Counted from the first letter of the stretch, positions 9,809 through 19,642 are shown. The stretch: DNA of 64,000 nucleotides from Erysipelotrichaceae bacterium (GCA_017404785.1 JAFRBQ010000002.1:116959-180958); one strand, 5' to 3'. Program-made: numbers and translations. The notes: a model not told the origin generated them from the sequence alone.

Positions 9809-10210
9809 ATGAAAGAATATGCTGTAAGACTGGAAAGAGGCGCTGATCTGAAACTTTCCATCGAGAAGATCTGCAGGGAGAACGGCTTTGATACAGCTGT
9901 GGTTTTAAGCGGTGTCGGCTGCGTGTATCATGCGAAATTCAGACGGGCCAAGGCTACGGCATTCTTTGAGAAAGAAGAAGATTACGAGATCGTATCCCTC
10001 AACGGGACGGTATCCAAGGGAAAAGCCCATATCCATATCGCGCTGGCTGATGATTCAGGCGCGACGATCGGCGGGCATCTCATGGAAGGATGCCTGATCA
10101 ACACCACCTGTGAACTGGTATTGGGGATCCTGGAAGAATACAGTTCCGAGCGTTTGTTTGATGAGAAGACGGGATATGATGAGATCGTGTTCAGAAAGAA
10201 GGTAGGATAA
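9809..10210 (+). CDS. PPC/DUF296 domain protein
   Basis: 133-residue protein consisting of one PPC (plant and prokaryote conserved, DUF296) domain, a trimeric beta-rich fold. Recognisable parts are the LSGVGCV turn near residue 32, HIHIALAD near 72 and the signature GGHLMEGCLINTTCELVLG at 87-105. Bacterial members are often called DNA-binding by analogy to AT-hook proteins of plants, but there is no AT hook here and the bacterial role is unknown. It ends directly before the COG0523 GTPase start, so the two are probably co-transcribed. The start is set by the -10 box six bases upstream. Confidence 0.82.
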   Translation: MKEYAVRLERGADLKLSIEKICRENGFDTAVVLSGVGCVYHAKFRRAKATAFFEKEEDYEIVSLNGTVSKGKAHIHIALADDSGATIGGHLMEGCLINTTCELVLGILEEYSSERLFDEKTGYDEIVFRKKVG

Positions 10211-11245
10211 ATGATCAATGTTTATATCGTTTCAGGTTTTCTGGGTTCAGGAAAGACCACTTTCATCCAGAAACTCTTAAAAGAAAAGAAGTTTGAAAGA
10301 GTAATGTTGCTGGAGAACGAATTCGGCGAAGTCGGTGTTGACGGAGCTTTTTTTGATAGATCGCTGAGCATCAGAGAGATCAACAACGGCTGTATCTGCT
10401 GCTCGCTGCAGGGCGATTTTGAAAAGGCTCTGGAAGAGATCGAAGAAATGGAGATCTCTGATCTCATCATCGAACCATCCGGTGTCGGCAAGCTTTCGGA
10501 GATCATCAATGTCATCAAAGCTGATCCTGATTTCCGTATCGTTTCCCATATCTGTATCGTCGACGTCAAGACCTGCCGCAAGTATCATCTAAATTTCAAG
10601 GAATACTTCGATGACCAGGTCATAGTTGCCAATGCGATCATCCTTTCGCATACCGATGTGGCTGATGAAGAAACGATCGATAAGGCTGAAGCGATCGTCA
10701 GAGAACTGAATAAAGATGCGGCGATCATCAGAAGACCGATCAGTGAGATCCCGATCGAAGAACTCATAAACATCATCGTTGCAGGAGGCGATATCCTGCC
10801 TGAGATCGATGAGGAACTGGAACATCAGCACCACCACCATCATCATGGTGAGGAATGCGGATGCCATCATCACCATGATCATGACGAAGAATGCGAGTGT
10901 CATCACCATCACCACGATGATGACGAAGAGTGCGAATGCGATCATGAGCATCATCACCATGATCATGAACATCACCATCATCATGATGATGAACTGTTCA
11001 AGAATCTGATCTTAAGACCTGAACATGTCTTCACTGAAGAAGAACTGCAGGATATCCTGGCCAGGATCCCGGAAGACATCATCCGTGTCAAAGGCTATGT
11101 CCATACCGATAAGGGGACCTGTTATTTCAACTATGTGCTGAATGAATACAATATCTTCAAAGGGACTGAGCGAGACGAAGCACTTGTTTCGATCATCGGT
11201 ACCGAGATAGATGAACAGTATTTCAGGGAGCTGTTCAATGATTAA
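10211..11245 (+). CDS. COG0523 (CobW/P47K) GTPase with long His-rich metal-binding insert
   Basis: 344-residue G3E-family GTPase of the metallochaperone type. Walker A is GFLGSGKT at 9-16, the ENEFGEVGVDG segment follows, and the diagnostic CxCC motif (CICC, 61-64) is present. Residues 205-260 are an insert with 28 His and six Cys, built from His runs separated by three EECxC units, before the CobW C-terminal domain. Such proteins insert or deliver Zn, Co or Ni; the insert suggests high-capacity binding of a transition metal, probably zinc. It is preceded by the DUF296 gene and overlaps a second, divergent COG0523-like gene. No Zur-type operator was recognised upstream, so metal control is unproven. 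Confidence 0.9.
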   Translation: MINVYIVSGFLGSGKTTFIQKLLKEKKFERVMLLENEFGEVGVDGAFFDRSLSIREINNGCICCSLQGDFEKALEEIEEMEISDLIIEPSGVGKLSEIINVIKADPDFRIVSHICIVDVKTCRKYHLNFKEYFDDQVIVANAIILSHTDVADEETIDKAEAIVRELNKDAAIIRRPISEIPIEELINIIVAGGDILPEIDEELEHQHHHHHHGEECGCHHHHDHDEECECHHHHHDDDEECECDHEHHHHDHEHHHHHDDELFKNLILRPEHVFTEEELQDILARIPEDIIRVKGYVHTDKGTCYFNYVLNEYNIFKGTERDEALVSIIGTEIDEQYFRELFND

Positions 11246-12167
11246 ACCTGTCTATGTGTTTTCCGGTTTCCTTGATTCCGGCAAGACCCAGGCGATCAAG
11301 GGAACGCTCTATAATCCCCGTTTCAATGAAGGTGGTGCATCACTGATCATCTGTTTTGAACAGGGTGATGTGGAGTACGATAAAAAGTTCCTGGAGATGA
11401 CCAATACACAGGTCATCTATATGGATTCGATCAATGATCTGACGATCGAGAAACAGAAAGAGATCGACAGTCAGTATAACGTCGAGAGGATCTTTCTTGA
11501 GCTCAACGGTATGGAGGATGACAACATCCTCTACAATAACGGCTTTATCGCAAATTGGGAGCTGGCTCAGACATTGACGACGATCGATGCGTCCAAGTTC
11601 TCCATGTATCTGACCAATATGCGGCAGTTCCTCTATAACCATGTCGTAAATGCGGAAGTCGTGATCTTAAATAGGTCCGACGATGTCGACAAGCGTTATC
11701 TGAGAAACAACCTGAAATCTATCAATCAGTATGTGGAACTGATCTTTGAAGATTCAAAGGGCAATGTCACCAACAAGATCGAAGATGAGCTCTTCGATAC
11801 CAGCAAGCCTCTGGATATCTCGGATATCGATTACGGACTCTGGTTCATGGATGCGATCGACAATCCGATGAAATATGACAAGGTCGAGCTGAGCATCAAA
11901 GCCAAATATGTCGGCAAGATCGAAGATGAGAAGAGAGTTCTGATCATGGGACGTAAAGCCATGGTGTGCTGTGCCAATGACATCACGGATATTGCATTGC
12001 CGTGTATCGGACTCAGTGAAGACAAGATCGATAAAGAAAAATACTACACATTGAAGGGCGTGGGACGCTGTGTGACCAATGATGAAGGAGTGAAACTCAT
12101 TGCCCTTAACGTCAAAAGCTACAAGGAAGCGGAAGCTCCGAAAGACGAGCTCGTGACTTTCAACTAG
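11238..12167 (+). CDS. Divergent COG0523-like P-loop protein
   Basis: 309-residue partner of the preceding GTPase. It keeps a Walker A (GFLDSGKT, residues 9-16) and the overall G3E layout but lacks the CxCC metal motif, and the Walker B/switch region reads FLELNGMED instead of the usual IIEPSG. The ATG at 11238 is chosen because the mature-looking MIKPVYVFSGF start then matches the paralog; it overlaps the upstream stop by 8 bases. The pairing suggests a heteromeric or sequential metal-transfer pair, which is inference. Whether it still hydrolyses GTP cannot be judged from sequence. Confidence 0.75.
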   Translation: MIKPVYVFSGFLDSGKTQAIKGTLYNPRFNEGGASLIICFEQGDVEYDKKFLEMTNTQVIYMDSINDLTIEKQKEIDSQYNVERIFLELNGMEDDNILYNNGFIANWELAQTLTTIDASKFSMYLTNMRQFLYNHVVNAEVVILNRSDDVDKRYLRNNLKSINQYVELIFEDSKGNVTNKIEDELFDTSKPLDISDIDYGLWFMDAIDNPMKYDKVELSIKAKYVGKIEDEKRVLIMGRKAMVCCANDITDIALPCIGLSEDKIDKEKYYTLKGVGRCVTNDEGVKLIALNVKSYKEAEAPKDELVTFN

Positions 12168-12175
12168 GAGGTTTT

Positions 12176-13012
12176 ATGAATATTATCAAAGCTATATTGT
12201 TTGGTATCGTTGAAGGCATCACCGAGTGGATGCCTGTTTCTTCAACGGCACATATGAAGATCCTGAATGCGATCATCCCTTTAGAGGTCTCGCCTGAATT
12301 CTATGAGGTCTTTGAAGTTGTCATCCAGCTGGGTGCCATCATCGCCCTGGTGATCGTCTTCTGGAACAAGATCTGGCCGTTTGGCGAATCCAAGAATCCG
12401 CTGGGCGAGGGCATCCTGTCCATCGTCAAGAAAGACAAGTTCTTCCTGTGGATCAAGATCGTCATCGCCTGTATTCCGGTCATCCTGTACGAACTTCTGC
12501 TTGAAGACAGGATCAGTTTCATCAACGAGAAGAATGAGATGATCTTTATCGGAGCAGCTCTGATCATCGTCGGTATCATCTTTATCGTCGTAGAGATGCT
12601 CATAAAGGGAAAGAAGCCTAAGTATATCTCGACTAAACAGATCACTTTCATGCAGGCATTCATCATCGGCATGACCCAGCTGATCGCAGCGATCTTCCCG
12701 GGCGTTTCCCGTTCCGGTTCGACGATCATTGCGGCGCTCTTGCTTGGCATCTCGCGTTCCTGCGCAACGGAATTCACTTTTGAACTGGCCATCCCGGTCA
12801 TGTTCGGAGCGAGCCTGATGAAGATCCTGAAGTTCTCGGCTGCCGTCACTTTCGGTGAGATCATGACTCTGCTCGTCGGCTGTATCTCAGCTTTCCTGGT
12901 CTCACTATTCATGATCCGTTTCATGCTGAACTATATCCGCAAGAATACCTTTACGATGTTTGGCATCTACCGTATTCTGCTTGGTATCATCATTCTGGTC
13001 TTCTTAAGATAA
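12176..13012 (+). CDS. uppP: Undecaprenyl-diphosphatase UppP/BacA
   Basis: 278-residue polytopic membrane enzyme that dephosphorylates undecaprenyl diphosphate to recycle the lipid carrier for peptidoglycan and other glycans. Family motifs are GIVEGITEWMPVSSTAH at 10-26 (catalytic E/S region) and PGVSRSGSTI near 178-187. A strong AGGAGG ribosome site precedes the ATG by about five bases, 8 bases after the upstream stop. It is followed almost directly by the CcdA-thioredoxin gene. Confidence 0.95.
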   Translation: MNIIKAILFGIVEGITEWMPVSSTAHMKILNAIIPLEVSPEFYEVFEVVIQLGAIIALVIVFWNKIWPFGESKNPLGEGILSIVKKDKFFLWIKIVIACIPVILYELLLEDRISFINEKNEMIFIGAALIIVGIIFIVVEMLIKGKKPKYISTKQITFMQAFIIGMTQLIAAIFPGVSRSGSTIIAALLLGISRSCATEFTFELAIPVMFGASLMKILKFSAAVTFGEIMTLLVGCISAFLVSLFMIRFMLNYIRKNTFTMFGIYRILLGIIILVFLR

Positions 13013-13013
13013 A

Positions 13014-14177
13014 ATGGATCTTAAGCTGCTTTTCGGTACCTTCCTTGAAGGACTTCTCTCTTTCGTATCTCCGTGCGTCCTGCCGCTGATACCGCTGTAT
13101 ATGTCTTATCTTTCAGCTGATGCCAGAGAAGAAGACGAGGAAGGCAATGTAACATATAAAACAGGTAAAGTGTTCATCACAACACTTTTCTTTATTGCCG
13201 GGATCTGCCTGACATTTTTCCTGCTGGCGGTCTCACTGGAAACATTCAGAACGTTCCTGGACCGCTATCGTGAAGTCATCTCGATCATCGGCGGAACACT
13301 GATGATAGTATTTGGCCTTCATGAAGTTGGACTGATCCATATCGATCTTTTAGATAAAGATTTCCGCTTCCGTCCTGACCTGCATTTGGAGAAGATGAAT
13401 TATTTCAAGGCCTTTTTACTGGGCTTTGTCTTTTCACTGGGCTGGTCACCATGCATCGGACCTTTACTGGCCAATGCACTGCTGCTGGCGGCAACTTCGG
13501 CTGAAGGCTATCTTTATATCGTTGCCTACTCTCTGGGTCTGGTGATCCCATTTTTGATCACTGGTCTTTTCACTTCCAAAGTGTTGCAGCTGATCAGAGA
13601 GAAGAAACAGCTTTTCGCAAATGTGCTCAGGATCGCCGGGATCATCATGATCATCTTCGGTGTCTATATGATCATGGATGCTTCAAAGTCGATCGCCAGT
13701 ATCAAAACGATCGAAGAGTCTTCTTCAGTTACAGATGAGAAAGAGGATCTGGAGAAGTATCTGTATGAACTGGAACTGAAAGATATCGACGGCAATACGG
13801 TCAGACTTTCTGATTATAAAGGAAAATATATATTTATGAACTTCGCGACAACGTGGTGTACATATTGCGAGGCGGAACGTCCGGAATTCGCAAAGTTCGC
13901 GGAGAACAGTGATGTGCAGTGTCTCTTTGTGATGAGTCCGGGTGAAGAACAGAACGGTATGAGCGATATCGAAGAGTATCTGAAGACTCACGAAAGTCCT
14001 GTCAAGACGCTGATCGATGAGAACGGCACGATGTTCTACTATTGCAGTGTCAGAAGTTTCCCGACGACTTTCGTGATCGATCCTGACGGAGATTTCCTGA
14101 CCTATATCAACGGAGCGATGACTGCCAATAGTTTCAGTAAACTGTATGAATACGTCAAAAGCGGCATGAGCGAGTAG
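13014..14177 (+). CDS. CcdA-type membrane reductant transporter fused to TlpA/ResA-like thioredoxin
   Basis: 387-residue fusion. Residues 1-220 are a six-helix CcdA/DsbD-transmembrane domain with the two conserved SPC cysteines (C21, C147) that relay electrons across the membrane. Residues 248-387 are an extracytoplasmic thioredoxin domain with the active site WCTYC at 281-285 and the cis-proline region SFPTTFV. It should draw reducing power from cytosolic thioredoxin and reduce disulfides outside the membrane. Several secreted thioredoxin or rhodanese lipoproteins further along the window are possible partners. It starts one base after the uppP stop. Confidence 0.9.
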   Translation: MDLKLLFGTFLEGLLSFVSPCVLPLIPLYMSYLSADAREEDEEGNVTYKTGKVFITTLFFIAGICLTFFLLAVSLETFRTFLDRYREVISIIGGTLMIVFGLHEVGLIHIDLLDKDFRFRPDLHLEKMNYFKAFLLGFVFSLGWSPCIGPLLANALLLAATSAEGYLYIVAYSLGLVIPFLITGLFTSKVLQLIREKKQLFANVLRIAGIIMIIFGVYMIMDASKSIASIKTIEESSSVTDEKEDLEKYLYELELKDIDGNTVRLSDYKGKYIFMNFATTWCTYCEAERPEFAKFAENSDVQCLFVMSPGEEQNGMSDIEEYLKTHESPVKTLIDENGTMFYYCSVRSFPTTFVIDPDGDFLTYINGAMTANSFSKLYEYVKSGMSE

Positions 14178-14207
14178 ACGGTATTACTGACATAAAAATA
14201 AAATAAT

Positions 14208-14237
14208 GGATCCTGATCATTCAGGATCCTTTTTTTT
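14208..14237. terminator. Bidirectional terminator between CcdA fusion and gdpD
   Basis: Perfect stem GGATCCTGA/TCAGGATCC with TCAT loop and eight T on the plus strand; the other strand continues into an AT-rich stretch. It overlaps the stop codon of the minus-strand gene. Confidence 0.85.
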
Positions 14238-15051
14238 CATCAGGGATGAAGGAATCGAAGATGAAACACTGATACAGGTTTTTCAGCTCTTCGAGCTGTT
14301 TCTGTGACTTGACTGTCCAGGCGATACATTCAGCTTTATACAGTCTGGAGATGATCTGGAAGGACAGATTTTTATAGCTGTTGCATTCATAGGCGATGTA
14401 GTCTGGTTTGCTTAGGAAGTTGCACAGCATATAGGTCTCTATGATCTTCTTTACCAGTGAAAGATCGCATTCAGGATCGTGAATCGAATCGTATGCCAGC
14501 TGTCCTCTGATGATATGAGGATAGTTGTGACGAAGGGAAGTGACGACCGTCGGATTGAAGGATTCGATGTTGTAGAGTCCGTCATAGTCTTTCATCATTT
14601 CGACTGTCCGATCCAGTGCTTCAAGGCATCTTCCTTCGGGTTTGATCTCGATCACCAGCGGCGTATCTGGCTTCAGTACTTTGAGCACTTCAGAGAACAA
14701 TGGGATCTTCTCATCAGTATCGAGAAGTTTTAGTTTTCTGATCTCTTTAAAGGTACATTCATTGAGCTTTTTATCGATACCGCAGATCCTTTCCAGCGAT
14801 TCATCATGGAAGACGACCAGTTGATTATCGGTAGTGATCTGGATATCCAGTTCGATCCCGTAGCCGTTCTCGACTGCCAGCTTGAAGGCTTTCAGGGAAT
14901 TCTCCGGAACGTCCTTGTTATTGTAGAGGCCTCTGTGACAGATGTATTTCTGTTCATAGGGTCTCATTTTTTCCTTGCGGATCGAAGAGACGTTGGGATA
15001 GATGAGCGCCAGATAGACGACAATGATGAGGATAACGATATTTATCAGCAT
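14221..15051 (-). CDS. Glycerophosphodiester phosphodiesterase family protein
   Basis: 276-residue GDPD-family enzyme expected to cleave glycerophosphodiesters (lipid head-group or teichoic acid fragments) to sn-glycerol 3-phosphate. One N-terminal membrane segment (about residues 2-17) anchors it. The catalytic TIM-barrel motifs are CHRGLYNN, VPENSLKAF, GIELDIQITTDNQLVVFHD (metal-binding E and D, and the second His) and VIEIKPEG. TATACT lies six bases before the ATG and there is no ribosome site, so the transcript is predicted to be leaderless. It lies downstream of the tuf terminator. Confidence 0.87.
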   Translation of the reverse strand: MLINIVILIIVVYLALIYPNVSSIRKEKMRPYEQKYICHRGLYNNKDVPENSLKAFKLAVENGYGIELDIQITTDNQLVVFHDESLERICGIDKKLNECTFKEIRKLKLLDTDEKIPLFSEVLKVLKPDTPLVIEIKPEGRCLEALDRTVEMMKDYDGLYNIESFNPTVVTSLRHNYPHIIRGQLAYDSIHDPECDLSLVKKIIETYMLCNFLSKPDYIAYECNSYKNLSFQIISRLYKAECIAWTVKSQKQLEELKNLYQCFIFDSFIPDEKKGS

Positions 15052-15057
15052 AACTTA

Positions 15058-15063
15058 AGTATA
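15058..15063 (-). promoter_or_regulatory. Leaderless -10 box of the gdpD gene
   Basis: Minus-strand TATACT, six bases before the ATG at 15051. It begins two bases after the short T-run of the tuf terminator hairpin, so the -35 position falls inside that hairpin. Confidence 0.6.
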
Positions 15064-15064
15064 T

Positions 15065-15090
15065 AAAAACCTTCCCGGTTAGGGAAGGTT
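15065..15090 (-). terminator. Terminator of the str operon (after tuf)
   Basis: Nine-base-pair stem AACCTTCCC/GGGAAGGTT with a five-base loop, followed on the minus strand by TTT and AT-rich DNA. Confidence 0.8.
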
Positions 15091-15118
15091 AATATTGAAT
15101 CAATTAATCAGTCAGTTA

Positions 15119-16303
15119 TTATTTGATGATCTTGATAACGGAACCTGAACCAACAGTTCTGCCGCCTTCACGAATAGAGAACTTAGTTCCTTCTTCGATA
15201 GCAATCGGAGCGATCAGTTCAACAGTCATTTCGACGTGGTCACCAGGCATAACCATTTCAGCACCGCCTAATTCCTTAACGATACCGGTTACGTCAGTTG
15301 TACGGAAATAGAACTGCGGACGGTAGTTGGCAACGAACGGAGTATGTCTGCCGCCTTCATCCTTAGTTAATACGTATACCTGAGCAGTAAACTGAGTATG
15401 AGGAGTAACTGAACCAGGTTTAGCTAAGACCTGACCTCTTTCGATTTCGTCACGGTTGACACCACGGAGCAGAGCACCGATGTTATCACCAGCTTCAGCT
15501 TCATCCAGCTGCTTGTGGAACATTTCAAGACCGGTAATGACAGTCTTTCTTGTTTCTCTTAAGCCAACGATTTCAGCTTCATCATTCAGGTGAGCAACAC
15601 CACGCTCAACTCTACCAGTAGCAACTGTACCACGACCTGAAATTGTGAATACGTCTTCTACTGACATTAAGAATGGCTTGTCCATTTCTCTGGCTGGAGA
15701 AGGGATATATGAGTCACATGCATCCATCAGTTCATCGATAGCTTTCATAGCTTCTGGATCACCTTCAAGAGCCTTTAATGCTGAACCACGAATGACAGGA
15801 GTATTGTCACCGTCGAATCCGTATTCATCAAGAAGTTCTCTTACTTCCATTTCAACTAAGTCGATAAGTTCTGGATCGTCGACCATATCGCACTTGTTAA
15901 GGAATACTACGATATATGGAACACCGACCTGTCTGGCTAACAGGATATGTTCACGAGTCTGAGGCATCGGTCCATCAGTTGCTGCAACGACCAGGATAGC
16001 ACCATCCATCTGAGCAGCACCGGTGATCATGTTCTTAACATAGTCAGCATGTCCCGGGCAGTCGACGTGAGCATAGTGTCTCTTGTCTGTCTTGTATTCA
16101 ACGTGTGCAGTGTTGATAGTGATACCACGTGCCTTCTCTTCAGGGGCGCCGTCGATCTGGTCATAAGCCTTGAATTCAGCCTGACCTTTTTCTGCTAATC
16201 TCTTGGTGATAGCAGCTGTTAATGTTGTTTTACCATGGTCAACGTGACCGATAGTACCGATATTGACATGTTCTAACGAACGGTCAAATTTCTCTTTTGC
16301 CAT
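15119..16303 (-). CDS. tuf: Elongation factor Tu
   Basis: 394-residue translational GTPase that brings aminoacyl-tRNA to the ribosome. G1 is GHVDHGKT, G2 ARGITIN, G3 DCPGHADY, G4 NKCD and G5 near GSALKAL; domains II and III follow with no gaps. A GGAGG-type ribosome site lies before the ATG. It is the last gene of the rpsL-rpsG-fusA-tuf operon on the minus strand, 64 bases after fusA, and is closed by a hairpin terminator. Confidence 0.98.
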   Translation of the reverse strand: MAKEKFDRSLEHVNIGTIGHVDHGKTTLTAAITKRLAEKGQAEFKAYDQIDGAPEEKARGITINTAHVEYKTDKRHYAHVDCPGHADYVKNMITGAAQMDGAILVVAATDGPMPQTREHILLARQVGVPYIVVFLNKCDMVDDPELIDLVEMEVRELLDEYGFDGDNTPVIRGSALKALEGDPEAMKAIDELMDACDSYIPSPAREMDKPFLMSVEDVFTISGRGTVATGRVERGVAHLNDEAEIVGLRETRKTVITGLEMFHKQLDEAEAGDNIGALLRGVNRDEIERGQVLAKPGSVTPHTQFTAQVYVLTKDEGGRHTPFVANYRPQFYFRTTDVTGIVKELGGAEMVMPGDHVEMTVELIAPIAIEEGTKFSIREGGRTVGSGSVIKIIK

Positions 16304-16367
16304 CTTAAGTTTTTCCTCCTAATTTAACAATTAATATTTTAAGATAAAACGCAGTAATAAGCAATTG

Positions 16368-18461
16368 CTATCTGGCGTTTTTCTTGGCAATTTCTTCTGC
16401 GATGCTTGATGGTACTTCAGCATAGTGATCCATCTGCATCATGTAGTTTCCACGGCCCTGTGTATTGGACCGCAGATCGGTTGCGTAACCGAACATCTGG
16501 GACAGAGGAATGAATGCTCTGATGACCACTGCATTGCCTCTTTCTTCCTGGTTGTTGATGTGTCCGCGACGTTTTGTGACATCGCCCATGACGGTACCGA
16601 GGTACTCGGTCGGGACGGTAATTTCAACATCCATGATCGGTTCCAGAATGACCGGATCGCATTTCTTGGCAGCTTCTTTGAGCGCAAGGCTGGCGGCTGT
16701 CTTGAAGGCCATCTCCGAAGAGTCTACTTCGTGAGCTGAACCGTCGAACAGGGTAGCCTTGATGTCGACGACCGGATAACCGGCGATCAGACCGTTCTCG
16801 AGAGCTGCTTTAAGTCCTTCCTGTGTCGGCTTGATGTATTCTTTCGGAACTGTTCCGCCGACAACGGCATCAATGAACTCAAAACCTTTTCCGGTCTCGT
16901 TAGGTTCAAATCTGATCCAGACGTGACCATACTGTCCGCGTCCGCCTGACTGTCTGACGAATCGTCCTTCACAGTCAGCAGCCGACCTGATGGTCTCACG
17001 GTAGGCTACCTGCGGTTTGCCGACATTGCATTCGACCTTGAATTCACGCTTCATTCTATCGACGATGATATCCAGATGGAGCTCACCCATACCGGCGATG
17101 ATGGTCTGACCCGTCTCTTCGTCAGTATATGTTCTGAATGTAGGATCTTCTTCAGCCAGTTTGGCCAGAGCTGCATCCATCTTGTCGGAATCGGCCTTTG
17201 TTTTAGGCTCGACCGACATCTGAATGACCGGCTCAGGGAAGATCATGGATTCCAGAATGATCGGATGTTTCTCATCACAGAGGGTATCACCTGTTGTAGT
17301 GTTTTTAAGTCCTACAGCAGCAGCAATATCACCGGCATCGACCTCTTCGATGTCTGCACGATGATTTGCGTGCATTTGTACCAATCTTCCAAATCTTTCC
17401 TTATAATTTTTAGTAGCATTGAGCACATAAGAACCGGCACTCGCAACTCCGGAGTAAACTCTGAAGTAGGTGAGTCTGCCGACGAACGGATCGGTCATGA
17501 CCTTGAAGGCCAGAGCCGCAAACGGTTCGCTGTCGCTGGCGTGTCTCTCCGCTTCATCACCGAACTTGGTCGTTCCTTTGATCGCCGGAACATCAAGCGG
17601 TGAAGGCAGATATTCGATGACCGCATCGAGCAGCAGCTGAATACCTTTGTTCTTGTAGGCAGAGCCGCAGAGCACAGGGAAGAATTCGGATGTCAGAACG
17701 GCATTACGGATCGCTCTTTTGATCAGCGGAACTTCTGGTTCTTTTCCGTCAAGGAATACTTCCATCAGTTCATCGTCATAATCGCAGAGTTTTTCGATCA
17801 GCTCGGTCCTGAGCAGTTCGGCTTCATCTTTATACTGGTCTTCGATGTCCTTTTCCTGGATATCCGTTCCCTGATCGTTAGGATAGAGATATTCTCTCCT
17901 TTCGACCAGATCGATGATACCGCGGAAAGTGTTTTCCGCACCGATCGGCATCTGGATCGCAGCCGCATTGGCAGCAAGCTTTTCTCCGATCGATCTTACA
18001 GACATCATGAAGTCAGCACCTGTAGCATCCATCTTGTTGGCGAAGACGATGCGCGGGACCCTGTAGGTCGACGCCTGTCTCCACACTGTTTCGGTCTGTG
18101 GTTCAACACCGGCTTTGGAATCGAGCACCGTGACTGCACCGTCGAGTACACGCAGGGATCTTTCGACTTCGACTGTGAAATCGACGTGTCCCGGAGTATC
18201 GATGATGTTTATTCTGGTCTTGGGCAGCTGATTCTTTGAGCCCGGCCAGAAAGTGGTAGTCGCAGCAGAGGTGATCGTGATACCTCTTTCCTGTTCCTGT
18301 TCCATCCAGTCCATCTGGCTGGCGCCGTCGTGTGTCTCACCGATTTTATGTGTTTTTCCTGTGAAGAAAAGGATTCTTTCGGTACAGGTAGTCTTGCCTG
18401 CATCGATATGCGCCATGATGCCAATATTTCTTGTATTTTCTAAAGCATATTGACGTGACAT
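16368..18461 (-). CDS. fusA: Elongation factor G
   Basis: 697-residue translocase GTPase. G1 is AHIDAGKTT near residues 17-25, G2 [12 protein letters not shown]3 DTPGHVDF and G4 NKMDATGAD; the rest matches domains II to V including GGRGQYGHV in domain IV. It moves tRNAs and mRNA on the ribosome after peptide bond formation. A ribosome site AAAGGAT precedes the ATG, 18 bases after rpsG, in the standard str order. Confidence 0.98.
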   Translation of the reverse strand: MSRQYALENTRNIGIMAHIDAGKTTCTERILFFTGKTHKIGETHDGASQMDWMEQEQERGITITSAATTTFWPGSKNQLPKTRINIIDTPGHVDFTVEVERSLRVLDGAVTVLDSKAGVEPQTETVWRQASTYRVPRIVFANKMDATGADFMMSVRSIGEKLAANAAAIQMPIGAENTFRGIIDLVERREYLYPNDQGTDIQEKDIEDQYKDEAELLRTELIEKLCDYDDELMEVFLDGKEPEVPLIKRAIRNAVLTSEFFPVLCGSAYKNKGIQLLLDAVIEYLPSPLDVPAIKGTTKFGDEAERHASDSEPFAALAFKVMTDPFVGRLTYFRVYSGVASAGSYVLNATKNYKERFGRLVQMHANHRADIEEVDAGDIAAAVGLKNTTTGDTLCDEKHPIILESMIFPEPVIQMSVEPKTKADSDKMDAALAKLAEEDPTFRTYTDEETGQTIIAGMGELHLDIIVDRMKREFKVECNVGKPQVAYRETIRSAADCEGRFVRQSGGRGQYGHVWIRFEPNETGKGFEFIDAVVGGTVPKEYIKPTQEGLKAALENGLIAGYPVVDIKATLFDGSAHEVDSSEMAFKTAASLALKEAAKKCDPVILEPIMDVEITVPTEYLGTVMGDVTKRRGHINNQEERGNAVVIRAFIPLSQMFGYATDLRSNTQGRGNYMMQMDHYAEVPSSIAEEIAKKNAR

Positions 18462-18479
18462 AACGTTGTATCCTTTCTT

Positions 18480-18950
18480 TTACCAGCGATAATGAGCAAA
18501 TGCTTTGTTTGCTTCTGCCATCTTGTGCGTGTCGTCTTTCTTCTTGACGGACTGACCTGCACCGTTAGAGGCATCAATGATCTCGGCAGCGAGTCTTTCT
18601 TCCATGGTCCTTTCGGATCTGAGTCTGGAGTAGTTGACGATCCATCTGAGACCTAAAGTAAGTCTTCTCTCGTCAGATACTTCGACCGGGACCTGGTAGT
18701 TGGCACCACCGACTCTTCTTAATTTCAGTTCCAGTTCAGGCATGACATTGTCCAAGGCTTTCTCGAATACTTCCATTGGCTGCTGTCCTGTCTTCTTTTC
18801 TACGATATCGAATGCATTATATAGAATGTTCTGTGCAACGCCTTTTTTACCATCTAACATGATTTTGTTGATTAAGCGTGTCACGAGCTTCGAATTGTAA
18901 ATAGGATCTACTAATACATCTCGTTTCGCAATGTGTCCTTTTCTAGGCAT
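18480..18950 (-). CDS. rpsG: 30S ribosomal protein S7
   Basis: 156-residue primary 16S rRNA-binding protein of the small subunit head. The start [20 protein letters not shown] and the [11 protein letters not shown] segment are typical, and length is exactly that of bacterial S7. It lies between rpsL and fusA on the minus strand. Confidence 0.98.
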   Translation of the reverse strand: MPRKGHIAKRDVLVDPIYNSKLVTRLINKIMLDGKKGVAQNILYNAFDIVEKKTGQQPMEVFEKALDNVMPELELKLRRVGGANYQVPVEVSDERRLTLGLRWIVNYSRLRSERTMEERLAAEIIDASNGAGQSVKKKDDTHKMAEANKAFAHYRW

Positions 18951-18970
18951 TTTTAATCTCCTTTCATGTT

Positions 18971-19381
18971 TTACTTAGGTTTTTTAGCGCCGTATAATGA
19001 ACGACCCTGCATTCTTCCATCAACACCCGCACAGTCCAGTGTGCCTCTTATGATGTGGTAACGTACACCTGGTAAATCCTTAACACGTCCGCCACGGATC
19101 ATAACAACTGAGTGTTCCTGAAGGTTGTGTCCGATTCCCGGAATGTAAGCAGTGACTTCCATACCGTTTGATAAACGGACACGGGCATACTTTCTTAAAG
19201 CTGAGTTAGGCTTCTTCGGAGTCATCGTACCGACACGGGTACAAACACCTCTTTTTTGCGGTGAAGCCAGATCAATAGGACGGCTCTTCAGCGAGTTGTA
19301 ACCCTTGTTGAGTGCCGGAGCTTTTGACTTGAATGTTCTAGCTTTTCTGCCTTTTCTTACTAACTGATTAATTGTTGGCAT
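18971..19381 (-). CDS. rpsL: 30S ribosomal protein S12
   Basis: 136-residue protein of the decoding centre. The family start [12 protein letters not shown] begins at 19381 with AAAGGAGAT as ribosome site; an upstream in-frame start at 19411 would add ten atypical residues. The conserved KKPNSALRK and [12 protein letters not shown] loops, where streptomycin-resistance substitutions occur in other species, are wild type in appearance. First gene of the str operon, with a promoter at 19477-19505 and an 89-base structured leader. Confidence 0.98.
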   Translation of the reverse strand: MPTINQLVRKGRKARTFKSKAPALNKGYNSLKSRPIDLASPQKRGVCTRVGTMTPKKPNSALRKYARVRLSNGMEVTAYIPGIGHNLQEHSVVMIRGGRVKDLPGVRYHIIRGTLDCAGVDGRMQGRSLYGAKKPK

Positions 19382-19407
19382 CTGTATCTCCTTTCTTTCT
19401 TTTGTAA

Positions 19408-19463
19408 GCACACTTTATCAGGTGTGCCAAATAACTGACTTATATATAGATCCTTTCGGATCT
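19408..19463 (-). promoter_or_regulatory. Structured leader of the str operon
   Basis: Two hairpins in the rpsL 5' leader: AGATCC-GAAA-GGATCT at 19448-19463 and GCACAC/GTGTGC with an 8-base loop at 19408-19427. They may serve mRNA stability or ribosomal-protein feedback; no known leader class was recognised. Confidence 0.45.
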
Positions 19464-19476
19464 GATCAGCTTTTTT

Positions 19477-19505
19477 ATACTAACAGAAATGATCGCCCAA
19501 ATCAA
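19477..19505 (-). promoter_or_regulatory. Promoter of the rpsL-rpsG-fusA-tuf operon
   Basis: Minus-strand TTGATT (19500-19505), 17-base spacer, TAGTAT (19477-19482). Transcription should begin near 19470, giving a leader of about 89 bases. Confidence 0.6.
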
Positions 19506-19512
19506 GCATAAA

Positions 19513-19529
19513 ATGCATATTATATGCAT
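19513..19529. promoter_or_regulatory. Perfect 17-base palindrome between str and NAD operons
   Basis: ATGCATAT-T-ATATGCAT, located 7 bases upstream of the rpsL -35 box and about 40 bases upstream of the pncB -35 region. The form suits a dimeric regulator site; the cognate protein is unknown. Confidence 0.45.
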
Positions 19530-19570
19530 ATTCTGCAGTTTCACGGCTTCAGCCGTGCCAAAAGGCCTGT

Positions 19571-19599
19571 TTTTCAATCTTTTTCTGATTGTTTATAAT
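19571..19599 (+). promoter_or_regulatory. Promoter of the pncB-nadE-nadD operon
   Basis: TATAAT at 19594-19599 with a weak TTTTCA 17 bases upstream. The leader is about 37 bases and carries GAGGGAAG before the pncB ATG. Confidence 0.55.
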
Positions 19600-19642
19600 A
19601 ATATATGTAACAGAAAAAAGCTGAAAAGAGGGAAGCTAAGAT

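Noticed and set aside
10589..10984. Met/Val-rich minus-strand frame opposite the His-rich insert
   Set aside because: Arises from reading CAT/CAC codons backwards (ATG/GTG); not a real membrane protein.
12301..12924. 207-codon minus-strand open frame inside uppP
   Set aside because: Antisense shadow rich in Met/Ser/Ile; uppP on the other strand has all family motifs.
19541..19575. Hairpin CACGGCT-TC-AGCCGTG as a terminator
   Set aside because: The T-run is separated by a further CCAAAAGGCCTG segment and no gene ends nearby; may be structural but not assignable.
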